A stretch of DNA of 64,000 nt, taken from JAJVHZ01 sp041395385. Its GTDB lineage: Bacteria > Pseudomonadota > Gammaproteobacteria > JAJPIJ01. Shown piece by piece: positions 48,447 through 58,029 of the stretch. The position numbers were made by a program, and so were the translations under genes. The notes under the pieces are model-generated. The model was not told where the DNA came from. It made no database searches and was given only the letters and a program-made list of their open reading frames with translations. The stretch is from assembly GCA_041395385.1 (NCBI GenBank), contig JAWLAN010000007.1:1-64000 (forward strand). Reading direction: 5' to 3'. Position 1 is the first letter of the stretch, and each line of letters begins with the position of its first letter.

Positions 48447-49624
48447 AAGGCGTGACCATACTGGGTTCGACCGGCAGCATCGGCGTCAACACGCTCGATG
48501 TCCTGAGCCGCCATCCCGAGAAATACCGCGTCGTCGCCCTGACCGGCAACTCCAACGTCGACGCGATGTGGGAGCAATGCCGGCGCTTCCGTCCCGCGTA
48601 CGCCGTCATGGCCGACGCGGGCACCGCCCGCGAGCTGCGGCAGCGCGGCGCGCAGGCGGGACTTCCCACCGAGGTCCTCGAAGGGATCGCGGGGCTCGAG
48701 GCCGTGGCGAGTCTTCCCGAGACCGATTACGTCATGGCCGCCATCGTCGGGGCCTCGGGCCTGCTGCCCACGCTGGCGGCCGCGCGCGCCGGCAAGCGGG
48801 TGCTGCTCGCCAACAAGGAGGCGTTGGTGATGTCCGGCCGCCTGTTCATGGAGGCGGTGCGCGACCACGGCGCCGAGCTGCTTCCGATCGACAGCGAGCA
48901 CAACGCGGTATTCCAGTGCATGCCTGCCGGTTTCGAGCGCGGCCTGCCCGAGGTCGGCGTGCGGCGCATCCTGCTCACCGCCTCCGGCGGCCCGTTTCGC
49001 CGCACCCCGGCGAAGGAACTCGCCTCGGTCACGCCGGACCAAGCCTGTGCGCACCCCAACTGGGTCATGGGGCGGAAGATCTCCGTGGATTCCGCGACGA
49101 TGATGAACAAGGGCCTGGAGGTCGTGGAGGCATGCTGGCTGTTCAATACGACGCAGGACAAGGTTGACGTGGTGCTGCATCCGCAGAGCGTCATCCACTC
49201 GATGGTCGAGTACGTCGACGGCTCGGTGCTCGCGCAGCTCGGCAATCCCGACATGCGCACGCCGATCGCGCACGCGCTCGCCTGGCCGCGGCGGATGGAT
49301 TCCGGGGTGGCCGCCCTCGATCTCTTCGCGGTGGCCCGGCTCGACTTCGAGCGGCCCGATGCCGAGCGCTTCCCGTGCCTGCAGCTGGCCCGGCAGGCGA
49401 TGAGCGCCGGCGGCACCTCCACGGCGATCCTCAATGCCGCCAACGAGGTGGCGGTCGCGTCGTTCCTCGAGGGCAGGGCGGCGTTCCTCGACATCCCGCA
49501 GCTCATCGCCGCGGCGCTCGACGGCGTCGCCGCGGAAGCGGCCGACAGTCTCGAGGCGGTGCTGGCCGCCGACGCCGCCGCGCGCGATTTCGTGCGCCAG
49601 CGCGTGGAGAGGAAGGCGGCGTGA
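48443..49624 (+). CDS. dxr: 1-deoxy-D-xylulose-5-phosphate reductoisomerase
   Basis: A protein of 393 residues, GTG start overlapping the cdsA stop. NADPH site TILGSTGSIGVNTLDVL, metal/substrate site LLPIDSEHNAVFQC near 150, SVDSATMMNKGLEVVEACWL near 215 and the flexible-loop GRKIS. It commits DXP to the MEP isoprenoid pathway, feeding uppS. Confidence 0.96.
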   Translation: MKGVTILGSTGSIGVNTLDVLSRHPEKYRVVALTGNSNVDAMWEQCRRFRPAYAVMADAGTARELRQRGAQAGLPTEVLEGIAGLEAVASLPETDYVMAAIVGASGLLPTLAAARAGKRVLLANKEALVMSGRLFMEAVRDHGAELLPIDSEHNAVFQCMPAGFERGLPEVGVRRILLTASGGPFRRTPAKELASVTPDQACAHPNWVMGRKISVDSATMMNKGLEVVEACWLFNTTQDKVDVVLHPQSVIHSMVEYVDGSVLAQLGNPDMRTPIAHALAWPRRMDSGVAALDLFAVARLDFERPDAERFPCLQLARQAMSAGGTSTAILNAANEVAVASFLEGRAAFLDIPQLIAAALDGVAAEAADSLEAVLAADAAARDFVRQRVERKAA

Positions 49625-50991
49625 CCATACTGCACTCGATCGCGGCATTCATCGTCGCCGTGGGATTGCTCGTCACCATCCACGAGTTCGGACACTACTG
49701 GGTGGCCAAGAGGCTCGGCGTGAAGATCCTGCGCTTTTCGATCGGATTCGGCCGGCCGCTCTGGCAGCGCCGGTTCGGGCCCGACGGAACCGAACTGGTG
49801 CTCGCCGCGCTGCCGCTCGGTGGCTACGTGAAGATGCTCGACGAACGCGAGGGCGGCGTGCCGGCCGCCGAGCTCGGGCGCGCCTTCAATCGCCAGCGGC
49901 TCTGGAAGCGCAGCGCGATCGTGCTCGCCGGACCGATGGCGAACTTCCTGTTCGCGATCTTCGCCTACGCCGCCACCTACACCCTGGGGATCGAGGGCAT
50001 ACGCCCGGTCATCGGCGAGGTGGAGGCCGGGTCGGTCGCGGACGACGCCGGCCTGCGCAAGGGGCAGGAGATCCTCGCGCTGGGCGAGGAGCCCACGCCG
50101 ACGTGGGGCAATTTCACCGAGGCGAGTTTTCACTACCTCCTCGAGGGCGAGCCGCTGCCGCTCCAGGTCCGCAATCCCGACGGATCGATCGCGCGCGTGC
50201 AGCTGCCCGTCGGCAGCGGCGCGATCGACGACCTGGCCGGCGGGCGCCTCTATCGCAAGCTCGGATTCAGCGAGTACTTTCCCGAGCACGCGCCGATCGT
50301 GAACCGGGTGATCGGGGGCGGCGCGGCCGAGCGCGCCGGCCTGCGCGCCGGCGACGTGCTCGAGCGCGTGGACGGCACGCAGGTCACGAGCCTGGCGAAG
50401 TTCATCGCCTACATCGAGGCGCATCCCGGCCAGCGGATCGTCCTGGACGTGACGCGCGACGGCTCGGCGACGAGCATGGAGATCGTGCCGGATGCCGAGA
50501 CTGCGGACGGCAGGACCATCGGTCGTATCAGGGCCGAGCTCAAGATCCCGGAATACGTCGGCGAGGAGCTGCGCAAGTTGGTGGCCGCGGAGCGATACGA
50601 TCCGCTCACCGCGATCGGGAAGGGCTGGCGCAAGACAATCGACACCTCGGTGCTGACCCTGCGGCTGCTCGGCAAGATGCTCGTGCGCGAGGCCTCGGTC
50701 GAGAACATCAGCGGACCCATCAGCATCGCCAAGTTCGCCGGCGAGACCGCATCGCTCGGACTTTCGGCCTTCGTCGGCTTTCTCGCGGTGGTGAGCGTGA
50801 GCCTGTTCGTGCTGAACATGCTGCCGGTTCCGCTACTGGATGGCGGACACTTAATGTATTACCTTATGGAGCTTGTCATGCGCCGGCCTGTGCCCGAGTC
50901 CGTGCAGGCCATTGGCCAGCAGGTGGGGATCGCATTGCTGCTGGCGTTGATGGGGCTGGCGTTCTACAACGATTTGACGAGGGTACTGTGA
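49621..50991 (+). CDS. rseP: RseP, site-2 zinc metalloprotease
   Basis: A protein of 456 residues, GTG start overlapping the dxr stop. Zinc motif HEFGH near residue 20, a second zinc ligand motif PVPLLDGGHLMYY near 405, two PDZ domains between membrane segments (AGLRKGQEIL and AGLRAGDVLE). It cuts membrane anti-sigma factors such as RseA and clears signal peptides. Confidence 0.95.
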   Translation: MTILHSIAAFIVAVGLLVTIHEFGHYWVAKRLGVKILRFSIGFGRPLWQRRFGPDGTELVLAALPLGGYVKMLDEREGGVPAAELGRAFNRQRLWKRSAIVLAGPMANFLFAIFAYAATYTLGIEGIRPVIGEVEAGSVADDAGLRKGQEILALGEEPTPTWGNFTEASFHYLLEGEPLPLQVRNPDGSIARVQLPVGSGAIDDLAGGRLYRKLGFSEYFPEHAPIVNRVIGGGAAERAGLRAGDVLERVDGTQVTSLAKFIAYIEAHPGQRIVLDVTRDGSATSMEIVPDAETADGRTIGRIRAELKIPEYVGEELRKLVAAERYDPLTAIGKGWRKTIDTSVLTLRLLGKMLVREASVENISGPISIAKFAGETASLGLSAFVGFLAVVSVSLFVLNMLPVPLLDGGHLMYYLMELVMRRPVPESVQAIGQQVGIALLLALMGLAFYNDLTRVL

Positions 50992-53339
50992 GGAGCGCGA
51001 CGGGCAAGCATAAGAACAAACTCGCACACGTCACTCGATGGTCTCTGCATCAAACTAGAAAGTACTTTAAGAAAGCGCTGTACCTGACTCTCTTCGCAGT
51101 ACTGGCGGCGCCAGTCCTCGCGGCGTCGTTCGTCGTGCAGGACATACGTCTGAAGGGCCTCACCCGCATCGCCCCCGGTACGGTCTTCAATTATCTGCCC
51201 GTGAAGGTCGGCGATACCTTCGATGATCGCCGTTCCGGCGATGCCATCAAGGCGCTGTTCAAGACCGGACTGTTCGAGGACGTGCAGCTGGAACGCGAGG
51301 GCGACGTGCTGGTGGTGATCGTCCAGGAGCGCGAGGCGATCTCGCAGATCACCTTCAGCGGCAACGACAACATGAAGACCGAGGATCTCACCAAGGCGCT
51401 GAAGGAGATCGGATTCGCCGAGGGCGAGGTCTACGACAAGTCCAAGCTCGACAAGGTTACGCAGGAACTGAAGCGCCAGTATTTCGCCCAGGGCAAGTAC
51501 GGCGTGCGGATCGACACCAAGGTGACCAGGCTCGAGGGCAACCGGGTCGCCATCGCCATCGACGTCTCCGAGGGCAAGACCGCGCGCATCAGGCAGATCA
51601 ACATCGTCGGCAACAAGGCGTTCGAGGACAAGGATCTGCTCAAGCAGTTCAAGCTGTCCACGCCGACGATGTTCTCGTTCTTCACCAAGAACGATCAGTA
51701 CTCGAAGCAGAAGCTCGCCGCCGATCTGGAGTCGCTGCGTTCCTATTATCTCGATCGCGGCTACGTCAACTTCAACGTCGATTCCACGCAGGTTTCGATC
51801 ACGCCGGACAAGAGCGACGTCTACGTCACCGTGAACATCTCCGAGGGCGACCTGTTCACGGTCTCCGACGTGAAGCTCTCCGGCCAGCTCATCGTGCCGC
51901 AGGAGGATCTCTTCGAGGTCGTCAGCATCCGCAAGGGGATGACCTTTTCGCGTAAGCTGGTGACCGAGAGCAGCAAGGGCATCACCGAGCGGCTCGGCGA
52001 CGAGGGCTATGCCTTCGCCAACGTCAACGCCGTGCCCGACATCAGGAACGAACAGAAGACCGTCGCCATCACCTATTTCATCGACCCTGGCAAGCGCACC
52101 TACGTCCGCCGCATCAGTTTCTTCGGCAACACCCGCACGCGCGACGAGGTCCTCAGGCGCGAGATGCGGCAGCTCGAGGGCGCATGGATATCCACGAGCA
52201 AGATCAACCGCTCCAAGGTGCGGCTGCAGCGCCTCGGCTACTTCGAGTCGGTCAACGTCGAGACGCCCGCGGTTCCCGGGACCACCGATCAGGTCGACGT
52301 GAACTTCACGGTGGTCGAGCGCGCCTCCGGCAACCTGCTGCTGGGCCTCGGCTTCTCGCAGTCCCAGGGCGTCATCTTCAACAGCCAGGTCACCCAGGAC
52401 AACTTCCTCGGCTCGGGTAAGCGCCTGGACTTCGCGTTCAACAACAGCGAGGTCAACCGCACCTACCGGCTGGGGTACCTGAATCCGTACTGGACCGTGG
52501 ACGGCGTCAGCCGCGGCTTTGCCGTCGGCTATCGGGAGACCGACGCCAACGACGCCAACGTCACCCAGTACAACTCGGCGGTGATCAATGCCGGCGCGGA
52601 ATTCGGCATCCCGCTGACGGAGTACAACACGCTGAACGTGGGTCTGGATTTCGAGAACACCGAGCTCGACCTCGGCGCCTTCGCCTCCGAGCAGGTGCGC
52701 GACTTCGTTGACCGCGAGGGCGATGAGTTCAACACCGTGCGCTTCACGGGCAGCTTCGCCTACGACACGCGCAACAAGGCCATACTGCCGGACCGCGGCA
52801 CGCTGCATCGCATCCGCACCGAGGTCGCGGTGCCGGGCGGGGATCTCGAGTATTACAAGCTGGACTACGACGCGCGCTGGTTCTATCCCGTCACCAGCAA
52901 ATACACGCTGGCGCTGCAGGGCCGGGTGGGTTACGGCGAAAGCTACGGGGACACCGAGGTGTTCCCCTTCTTCGAGAACTTCTACGCCGGCGGCCCGCGC
53001 TCGGTGCGCGGCTTCGAGGACAACACCCTGGGTCCCAAGGACAGCCGCGGCGACGCGCTGGGCGGCAATCTTCTCGTGGTCGGCAATGCCGAGGTGATCC
53101 TGCCCGTGCCCTTCCTTCAGGACATCGAGTCGCTGCGCATCACCGGTTTCGTCGACGCCGGCAACGTCTATGGCGTGGACGAGGATTTCGATGCCGGCAC
53201 CATCCGGTATTCCGCCGGCCTCTCCGGCCTGTGGCTGTCGCCGTTCGGCGTGTTGACAGTCAGCGTGGCGCAGCCCTTCAATACGCAGGACGGTGACAGC
53301 GAACAGCCGTTCCAGTTCACGTTCGGCACGAGCTTCTGA
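50988..53339 (+). CDS. bamA: BamA, outer-membrane protein assembly factor
   Basis: A protein of 783 residues; GTG start at 50988 overlaps the rseP stop (GTGA), which makes a 30-residue basic leader before the hydrophobic signal (LYLTLFAVLAAPVLAA). No better start lies in between. Five POTRA repeats (the first beginning FVVQDIRLKGLTRIAPGTVF) precede the 16-strand barrel, with the loop 6 motif SVRGFEDNTLGP near 665 and a C-terminal Phe (FTFGTSF), the usual outer-membrane-protein end. It folds and inserts beta-barrel proteins. Confidence 0.95.
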   Translation: MRSATGKHKNKLAHVTRWSLHQTRKYFKKALYLTLFAVLAAPVLAASFVVQDIRLKGLTRIAPGTVFNYLPVKVGDTFDDRRSGDAIKALFKTGLFEDVQLEREGDVLVVIVQEREAISQITFSGNDNMKTEDLTKALKEIGFAEGEVYDKSKLDKVTQELKRQYFAQGKYGVRIDTKVTRLEGNRVAIAIDVSEGKTARIRQINIVGNKAFEDKDLLKQFKLSTPTMFSFFTKNDQYSKQKLAADLESLRSYYLDRGYVNFNVDSTQVSITPDKSDVYVTVNISEGDLFTVSDVKLSGQLIVPQEDLFEVVSIRKGMTFSRKLVTESSKGITERLGDEGYAFANVNAVPDIRNEQKTVAITYFIDPGKRTYVRRISFFGNTRTRDEVLRREMRQLEGAWISTSKINRSKVRLQRLGYFESVNVETPAVPGTTDQVDVNFTVVERASGNLLLGLGFSQSQGVIFNSQVTQDNFLGSGKRLDFAFNNSEVNRTYRLGYLNPYWTVDGVSRGFAVGYRETDANDANVTQYNSAVINAGAEFGIPLTEYNTLNVGLDFENTELDLGAFASEQVRDFVDREGDEFNTVRFTGSFAYDTRNKAILPDRGTLHRIRTEVAVPGGDLEYYKLDYDARWFYPVTSKYTLALQGRVGYGESYGDTEVFPFFENFYAGGPRSVRGFEDNTLGPKDSRGDALGGNLLVVGNAEVILPVPFLQDIESLRITGFVDAGNVYGVDEDFDAGTIRYSAGLSGLWLSPFGVLTVSVAQPFNTQDGDSEQPFQFTFGTSF

Positions 53340-53403
53340 GCGGGGCGACCGGCGCGTGCGTCCAGCGCGCCCACCTATGATTTCACATCTGGAGTAGCAA
53401 ACC

Positions 53404-53922
53404 TTGAAGGCCAAATCAATCATTTCATTCATGACGATAGTGGCGGCCATGGCATTGCCCGGCGTCGCCAGCGCGGAGTTCAAGATCGGCGTGGTGAACG
53501 CCATCAAGATCCTCGAGGGGGCGCCGCAGGCCGAGGCCGCGCGCAAGCAGCTGGAAAAGGAGTTCGCTTCCCGCGATCGCGATCTGGTCGCGCGCCAGAA
53601 GACCATCAAGGAGATGGAGGACCGGCTGGCCCGCGAGGGCGCCACCATGAGCGAGGCGGAGGCGCGCAAGCTGGAACGCGACATCGTGTCGAAGCGACGC
53701 GATCTCAAGCGCGACCAGGACGAGTTCCGCGAAGACGTGAACCTGCGGCGCAACGAGGAGTTCGGCAAGATCCAGAAGGAGATCGTGCAGTCGATCCAGG
53801 ACGTGGCCAAGTCGGAGGGTTATGACCTCATCCTGGGCGAGGGCGTGATCTACGCCAGCGAGAAGACGGACATCACCAACGCCGTGCTGGAACGTCTGCG
53901 CAAGGGCAGCAGCTCGCCGTAG
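53404..53922 (+). CDS. skp: OmpH/Skp periplasmic chaperone
   Basis: A protein of 172 residues starting at a TTG, with GGAG about 9 bases upstream and no ATG that would keep the signal. Sec signal ending GVASA, then a Gln/Lys/Glu-rich helical coiled coil typical of Skp. Holds unfolded outer-membrane proteins on their way to BamA, the gene before it. Confidence 0.9.
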   Translation: MKAKSIISFMTIVAAMALPGVASAEFKIGVVNAIKILEGAPQAEAARKQLEKEFASRDRDLVARQKTIKEMEDRLAREGATMSEAEARKLERDIVSKRRDLKRDQDEFREDVNLRRNEEFGKIQKEIVQSIQDVAKSEGYDLILGEGVIYASEKTDITNAVLERLRKGSSSP

Positions 53923-53963
53923 TCGCCGGGGCGGCAGCGGACGCACGTGCTGCAGATGTCCCG

Positions 53964-54968
53964 ATGAAGGTGACGCTGAGGGAGCTGGCCGAGTGCACGG
54001 GCGCGGCACTGCGCGGCGACGCGGGCATCACCATCACCGGCATCGCCACCCTCGACCGGGCCCAGGCCGGCGATCTCGCCTTTCTGTACAACCGCCGCTA
54101 TCGCAAGTTTCTCTCGGTGACGAGCGCATCGGCCGTGCTGCTGACGCCGGCGGACGCCGAGGACTGCCCGGTGGCCGCCCTGGTCATGGACAACCCGTAC
54201 CTGGGTTACGCGCGGGCAGCGGCCCTGCTGGCGCCGAAGCTGCCTATCAGCGCCGGCATACACCCGACTGCGCATGTGGACCCGGCAGCCCGCGTCGAGG
54301 CCTCCGCCAGCGTCGGGCCGCACGCGATCCTGGAGGCGGGTGTGCATATCGGTGAGCAGGTCGTGATCGGCGGCAACACCATCGTCGGCCGCGACACGCG
54401 GATCGGGGACTACACGGTGGTGAAGCCGGGGGCTTGCCTGTATCACGGCGTGACCGTCGGCAGGCGCTGCCTGATACACTCCGGCGCGGTGATCGGCGCC
54501 GACGGCTTCGGCTTCGCCCGTGACGGGACCCAGTGGGTCAAGATTCCCCAGGTCGGCGGCGTGCACATCGGCGATGACGTGGAGATCGGCGCCAACAGCA
54601 CGATCGATCGCGGCGCGCTGAAGGACACCGTGATCGAGGACGGTGTGAAGATCGACAACCTCGTGCAGATCGGCCACAACGTCCGCATCGGCGCGCAGAG
54701 CGCAATCGCCGGCTGCACGGGCATCGCCGGCAGCACGACGGTGGGCAAGCGCTGTCTCATCGGCGGGGCGGTGGGGATCGCCGGCCACATCGAGATCTGC
54801 GACGACGTGACCGTGCTCGCCAAGAGCGGCGTGCACAAGTCGATACGCAAGCCGGGCGTCTATTCCTCCGGCTGGCCTGTACAGGAGGCGCGCACCTGGC
54901 ATCGTTATCTGGCGGCCATCGCGCGGCTGGCGCGGGGACGCGGCAAGACGCAGGACGATTCGGAGTAA
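53964..54968 (+). CDS. lpxD: UDP-3-O-(3-hydroxyacyl)glucosamine N-acyltransferase
   Basis: A protein of 334 residues with a small N-terminal domain (LAFLYNRRYRKFL) and a left-handed beta-helix of hexapeptide repeats. ADGFGFARDG and IGHNVRIGAQSAIAGCTGIA are the LpxD-type segments, with the catalytic His in the latter. Third step of lipid A synthesis. Confidence 0.95.
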   Translation: MKVTLRELAECTGAALRGDAGITITGIATLDRAQAGDLAFLYNRRYRKFLSVTSASAVLLTPADAEDCPVAALVMDNPYLGYARAAALLAPKLPISAGIHPTAHVDPAARVEASASVGPHAILEAGVHIGEQVVIGGNTIVGRDTRIGDYTVVKPGACLYHGVTVGRRCLIHSGAVIGADGFGFARDGTQWVKIPQVGGVHIGDDVEIGANSTIDRGALKDTVIEDGVKIDNLVQIGHNVRIGAQSAIAGCTGIAGSTTVGKRCLIGGAVGIAGHIEICDDVTVLAKSGVHKSIRKPGVYSSGWPVQEARTWHRYLAAIARLARGRGKTQDDSE

Positions 54969-54978
54969 CAGGAAAACA

Positions 54979-55452
54979 ATGTCGAACACAGTCTCATCCG
55001 AACCCGTGCAGATGGATATCCACCGGATCCTTCACCTGCTGCCGCACCGCTACCCGTTCCTGCTGGTGGACCGGGTGCTGGAGTGTCGCGCCTGGGAGTC
55101 GATCCGCGCGTTGAAGAACGTCTCCATCAACGAGCCCTTCTTCCCCGGCCACTTCCCCTATCGCCCGATCATGCCGGGCGTGCTCATCCTCGAGGCCATG
55201 GCGCAGGCCACCGGCCTGCTCGCCTTCCACTCCCTGGGCGAGAACGCCGAGGACGGCATCATGTATCTGCTGGTCGGTGTGGACAAGGCGCGGTTCAAGC
55301 GCCCCGTGGAGGCCGGCGATCAGCTCGTCATGGAAGTCCGGCTGAAGCGCGAGCTGAAGGGGATCTATCGCTTCGAAGGCACCGCGACCGTGGCTGACCG
55401 CGTCGTCTGCACGGCGGAGTTCATGACCACCAAGAGTCATATCGAGAAGTAG
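54979..55452 (+). CDS. fabZ: 3-hydroxyacyl-ACP dehydratase FabZ
   Basis: A protein of 157 residues. LPHRYPFLLVDRVLE, the active-site His in PFFPGHFPYRPIMPGVLILE, and the catalytic Glu in that LE-A segment, match FabZ of the hotdog fold. Supplies the unsaturated acyl-ACP branch and sits in the lpx cluster as usual. Confidence 0.96.
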   Translation: MSNTVSSEPVQMDIHRILHLLPHRYPFLLVDRVLECRAWESIRALKNVSINEPFFPGHFPYRPIMPGVLILEAMAQATGLLAFHSLGENAEDGIMYLLVGVDKARFKRPVEAGDQLVMEVRLKRELKGIYRFEGTATVADRVVCTAEFMTTKSHIEK

Positions 55453-55488
55453 CGGCCGTCGTTACCGGCGGCGATGGGGGGAGGCGAC

Positions 55489-56259
55489 GTGATCGATACG
55501 CGTGCAATCATTTCGCCGCAGGCGCGCATCGAGGACGGCGTCTCCCTCGGGCCGTGGTGTCTCATCGAGGGCGAGGTGAGCATCGCCGCGGGCACCACCG
55601 TTGCCGCGCACGTCGTCATCCGCGGGCCGACCCGCATCGGCCGGGACAATCGCATTCATGCCTTCAGCGTGATCGGCGGCGATCCGCAGGACAAGAAATA
55701 CGGCGGCGAGGCGACGCGGCTGGAGATCGGCGACCGCAACACCGTCCGCGAGCATTGCACCATCAATCGCGGCACCATCCAGGGCGGCGGCATCACCCGG
55801 GTCGGCAACGACAACTGGATCATGGCCAACGTCCACATCGCGCATGATTGTCTGATCGGCGACGGCGTGGTGATGGCGAACAACACGGCGGTCGCCGGGC
55901 ACGTGGTCATCGACGACCATGCCACGCTCGGCGGCTTCACGGCGGTGCACCAGTTCTGCCGCATCGGCGCCTACAGCTTCACCGCGATCGCCTCGGCGGT
56001 CACTCGCGACGTGCCGCCGTACGTGATGGTGGCCGGCAACTCCGCCTCCGCGCACGGCCTAAATCGGGAAGGTCTGAAGCGTCACGGCTTCAGCGCCGAG
56101 GCCGTCGAGACCCTGAAGCGGGCCTACAAGGTCCTCTACCGTTCGGGCCTCACGCTCAGCGAGGCGCTGGCGCAGCTCGAGGACATGGCCGCCTCCTCGC
56201 CGGAGGTCCGCCGCCTCGCCGATTTCGTCGCGGCCTCCACGCGCGGCATCGCGCGGTGA
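55489..56259 (+). CDS. lpxA: UDP-N-acetylglucosamine O-acyltransferase
   Basis: A protein of 256 residues from the GTG at 55489, preferred because GGGGGGAGG ends 4 bases before it and VIDTRAIISPQARIEDGVSLG aligns with the LpxA start; an ATG at 55474 falls within the ribosome site. Hexapeptide repeats and the catalytic His in NVHIAHDCLIGDGVVMANN. First step of lipid A synthesis. Confidence 0.94.
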   Translation: MIDTRAIISPQARIEDGVSLGPWCLIEGEVSIAAGTTVAAHVVIRGPTRIGRDNRIHAFSVIGGDPQDKKYGGEATRLEIGDRNTVREHCTINRGTIQGGGITRVGNDNWIMANVHIAHDCLIGDGVVMANNTAVAGHVVIDDHATLGGFTAVHQFCRIGAYSFTAIASAVTRDVPPYVMVAGNSASAHGLNREGLKRHGFSAEAVETLKRAYKVLYRSGLTLSEALAQLEDMAASSPEVRRLADFVAASTRGIAR

Positions 56260-56275
56260 GGGGGGCGAGACCGCC

Positions 56276-57433
56276 ATGTTGCGCGTCGCCATCGTAGCGG
56301 GCGAACCCTCCGGAGACCTGTTGGCGGCAGGCCTGCTCGGCGCCCTGAAGACGAGGGTGGATCGCCTCGCCATCGAGGGCGTCGCCGGGCCGAGGATGCG
56401 CGCGCAGGGGTGCGTGGCGTGGGAGAGCATCGATCGCCTGGCGGTCATGGGCCTGCCGGAGATCATCCGGCGCTACCCGGAGCTGCGGGCGCTGCAGCGC
56501 GAGACGCTGCGGCGCGTCGTCGCCATGCGCCCGGACCTCTACATCGGCGTGGACGCGCCGGAGTTCAACCTCGGCATCGAGGTGGCGGTACGCAAGGCCG
56601 GCATTCCCACCGTGCACTACGTCAGCCCGAGCGTGTGGGCCTGGCGCGAGGGCCGGATCCGCACCATCCTGCGCGGCGTCGACCTGATGCTGACCCTGTT
56701 TCCGTTCGAGGCCCGCCACTTCGAGCGCTACTCGCTGCCGGTGCTCTGCGTCGGTCACCCCCTGGTCGATGAGCTGGCCTCGGCTGCCACCCGCCCGCAG
56801 GCCCGCGCCGGGCTCGGGGTGCCGGCCGACGCGCCCCTGCTCGCGCTGCTGCCCGGCAGCCGCATGAGCGAGCTCAAGCACCACGCCGCGCCGTTCCTGC
56901 TGGCGGCCGCGGCGTGCAGGCAGGCCATGCCCGCACTGAAGGTGATGGTGCCGCTGCTGACGGCCGAGGCCGCGGCCAGCGTGAGGGCGGTGCAGGAGCG
57001 GGTGGCGCCGGGCCTTGCGGTCGACTATCCGGTCGGACGCTCGCGCGAGATCCTCGCGGCCGCCGACGCGGCATTGATCGTCTCCGGCACGGCGACCCTG
57101 GAGGCCCTGCTGCTCGATTGCCCGATGGTGGTCGCCTACCGCGCGCACTGGCTGAGCTACGCGCTCATCCGGCCGCTCATCCGCATCCGGCGTTTCGCCC
57201 TGCCCAATCTGCTGGCGCAGGAGGACGTGGTCGCCGAGTGCATACAGCGCGACGCCAATCCGGCCACGATGTCCGCCCGCCTGCTCGAGCTGCTCGGCGA
57301 CGCGGAGGCCGCGCGCCGGCAGCGCGGCAGGTTCGCGGCGATCCGCGCCACGCTCCCCGCCGGCGCGAGCGCGCGCGCCGCGGACGCAATCCTCGCCCTG
57401 CACCAACGGGTGCGGGAAAATGGCGCGCGATGA
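56276..57433 (+). CDS. lpxB: Lipid-A-disaccharide synthase
   Basis: A protein of 385 residues: VAIVAGEPSGDLLAAGL at the start, DAPEFNLG, HYVSPSVWAWREGR, LPGSRMSE and SGTATLEALLLDCPMVVAYR, all LpxB features. It joins UDP-diacylglucosamine and lipid X. Its stop overlaps rnhB (ATGA). Confidence 0.96.
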   Translation: MLRVAIVAGEPSGDLLAAGLLGALKTRVDRLAIEGVAGPRMRAQGCVAWESIDRLAVMGLPEIIRRYPELRALQRETLRRVVAMRPDLYIGVDAPEFNLGIEVAVRKAGIPTVHYVSPSVWAWREGRIRTILRGVDLMLTLFPFEARHFERYSLPVLCVGHPLVDELASAATRPQARAGLGVPADAPLLALLPGSRMSELKHHAAPFLLAAAACRQAMPALKVMVPLLTAEAAASVRAVQERVAPGLAVDYPVGRSREILAAADAALIVSGTATLEALLLDCPMVVAYRAHWLSYALIRPLIRIRRFALPNLLAQEDVVAECIQRDANPATMSARLLELLGDAEAARRQRGRFAAIRATLPAGASARAADAILALHQRVRENGAR

Positions 57434-58029
57434 GCGGGCTACTCGCGTACGTCGCCGGTGTGGACGAGGTCGGTCGCGGGCCGCTGGCCGGACCGGTGGT
57501 GGCGGCGGCCGTCATTCTCGACCCGGCGCGTCCCATCCCGGGGCTGGCCGACTCCAAGGCGCTGACGCCGCGACAGCGCGAGCGGCTGCGGGCGGAGATC
57601 GAGCGGAGGGCGTTGAGTTTCGCGCTCGGCCGGGCCGAGGTCGCCGAGATCGATCGCGTCAACATCCTGCAGGCGAGCCTGCTTGCCATGCAGCGCGCCG
57701 TGGCCGGCCTGCACCTGCGGCCGCACCGCGTGGAGGTCGACGGCAACCGCTGTCCGGAGATCGACTGCGAGTGCGTGGCGATCGTCGGCGGCGATGCGAC
57801 CATCGCGGCGATCAGCGCCGCCTCGATCCTGGCCAAGGTCGCGCGCGACGCCGAGATGGACAGCCTCGACGCGGCCTATCCGCAGTACGGTTTCATCCGG
57901 CACAAGGGCTATCCGACGCCGGCGCACCTGCGGGCGCTCGGGCAGTTCGGCCCGTGCGCCATCCATCGGCGTTCGTTCGCGCCGGTGCGGGCGCTGCTGC
58001 GTACAGAGGACGAGGACCCGCGGCGGTGA
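57430..58029 (+). CDS. rnhB: Ribonuclease HII
   Basis: A protein of 199 residues. GVDEVGRGPLAGPVVAAAV carries the DE catalytic pair; DSKALTPRQRERL, the second acidic site near 105-110 and ASILAKVARD near 142 are family blocks. It removes RNA from RNA/DNA hybrids, including single ribonucleotides. Confidence 0.96.
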   Translation: MSGLLAYVAGVDEVGRGPLAGPVVAAAVILDPARPIPGLADSKALTPRQRERLRAEIERRALSFALGRAEVAEIDRVNILQASLLAMQRAVAGLHLRPHRVEVDGNRCPEIDCECVAIVGGDATIAAISAASILAKVARDAEMDSLDAAYPQYGFIRHKGYPTPAHLRALGQFGPCAIHRRSFAPVRALLRTEDEDPRR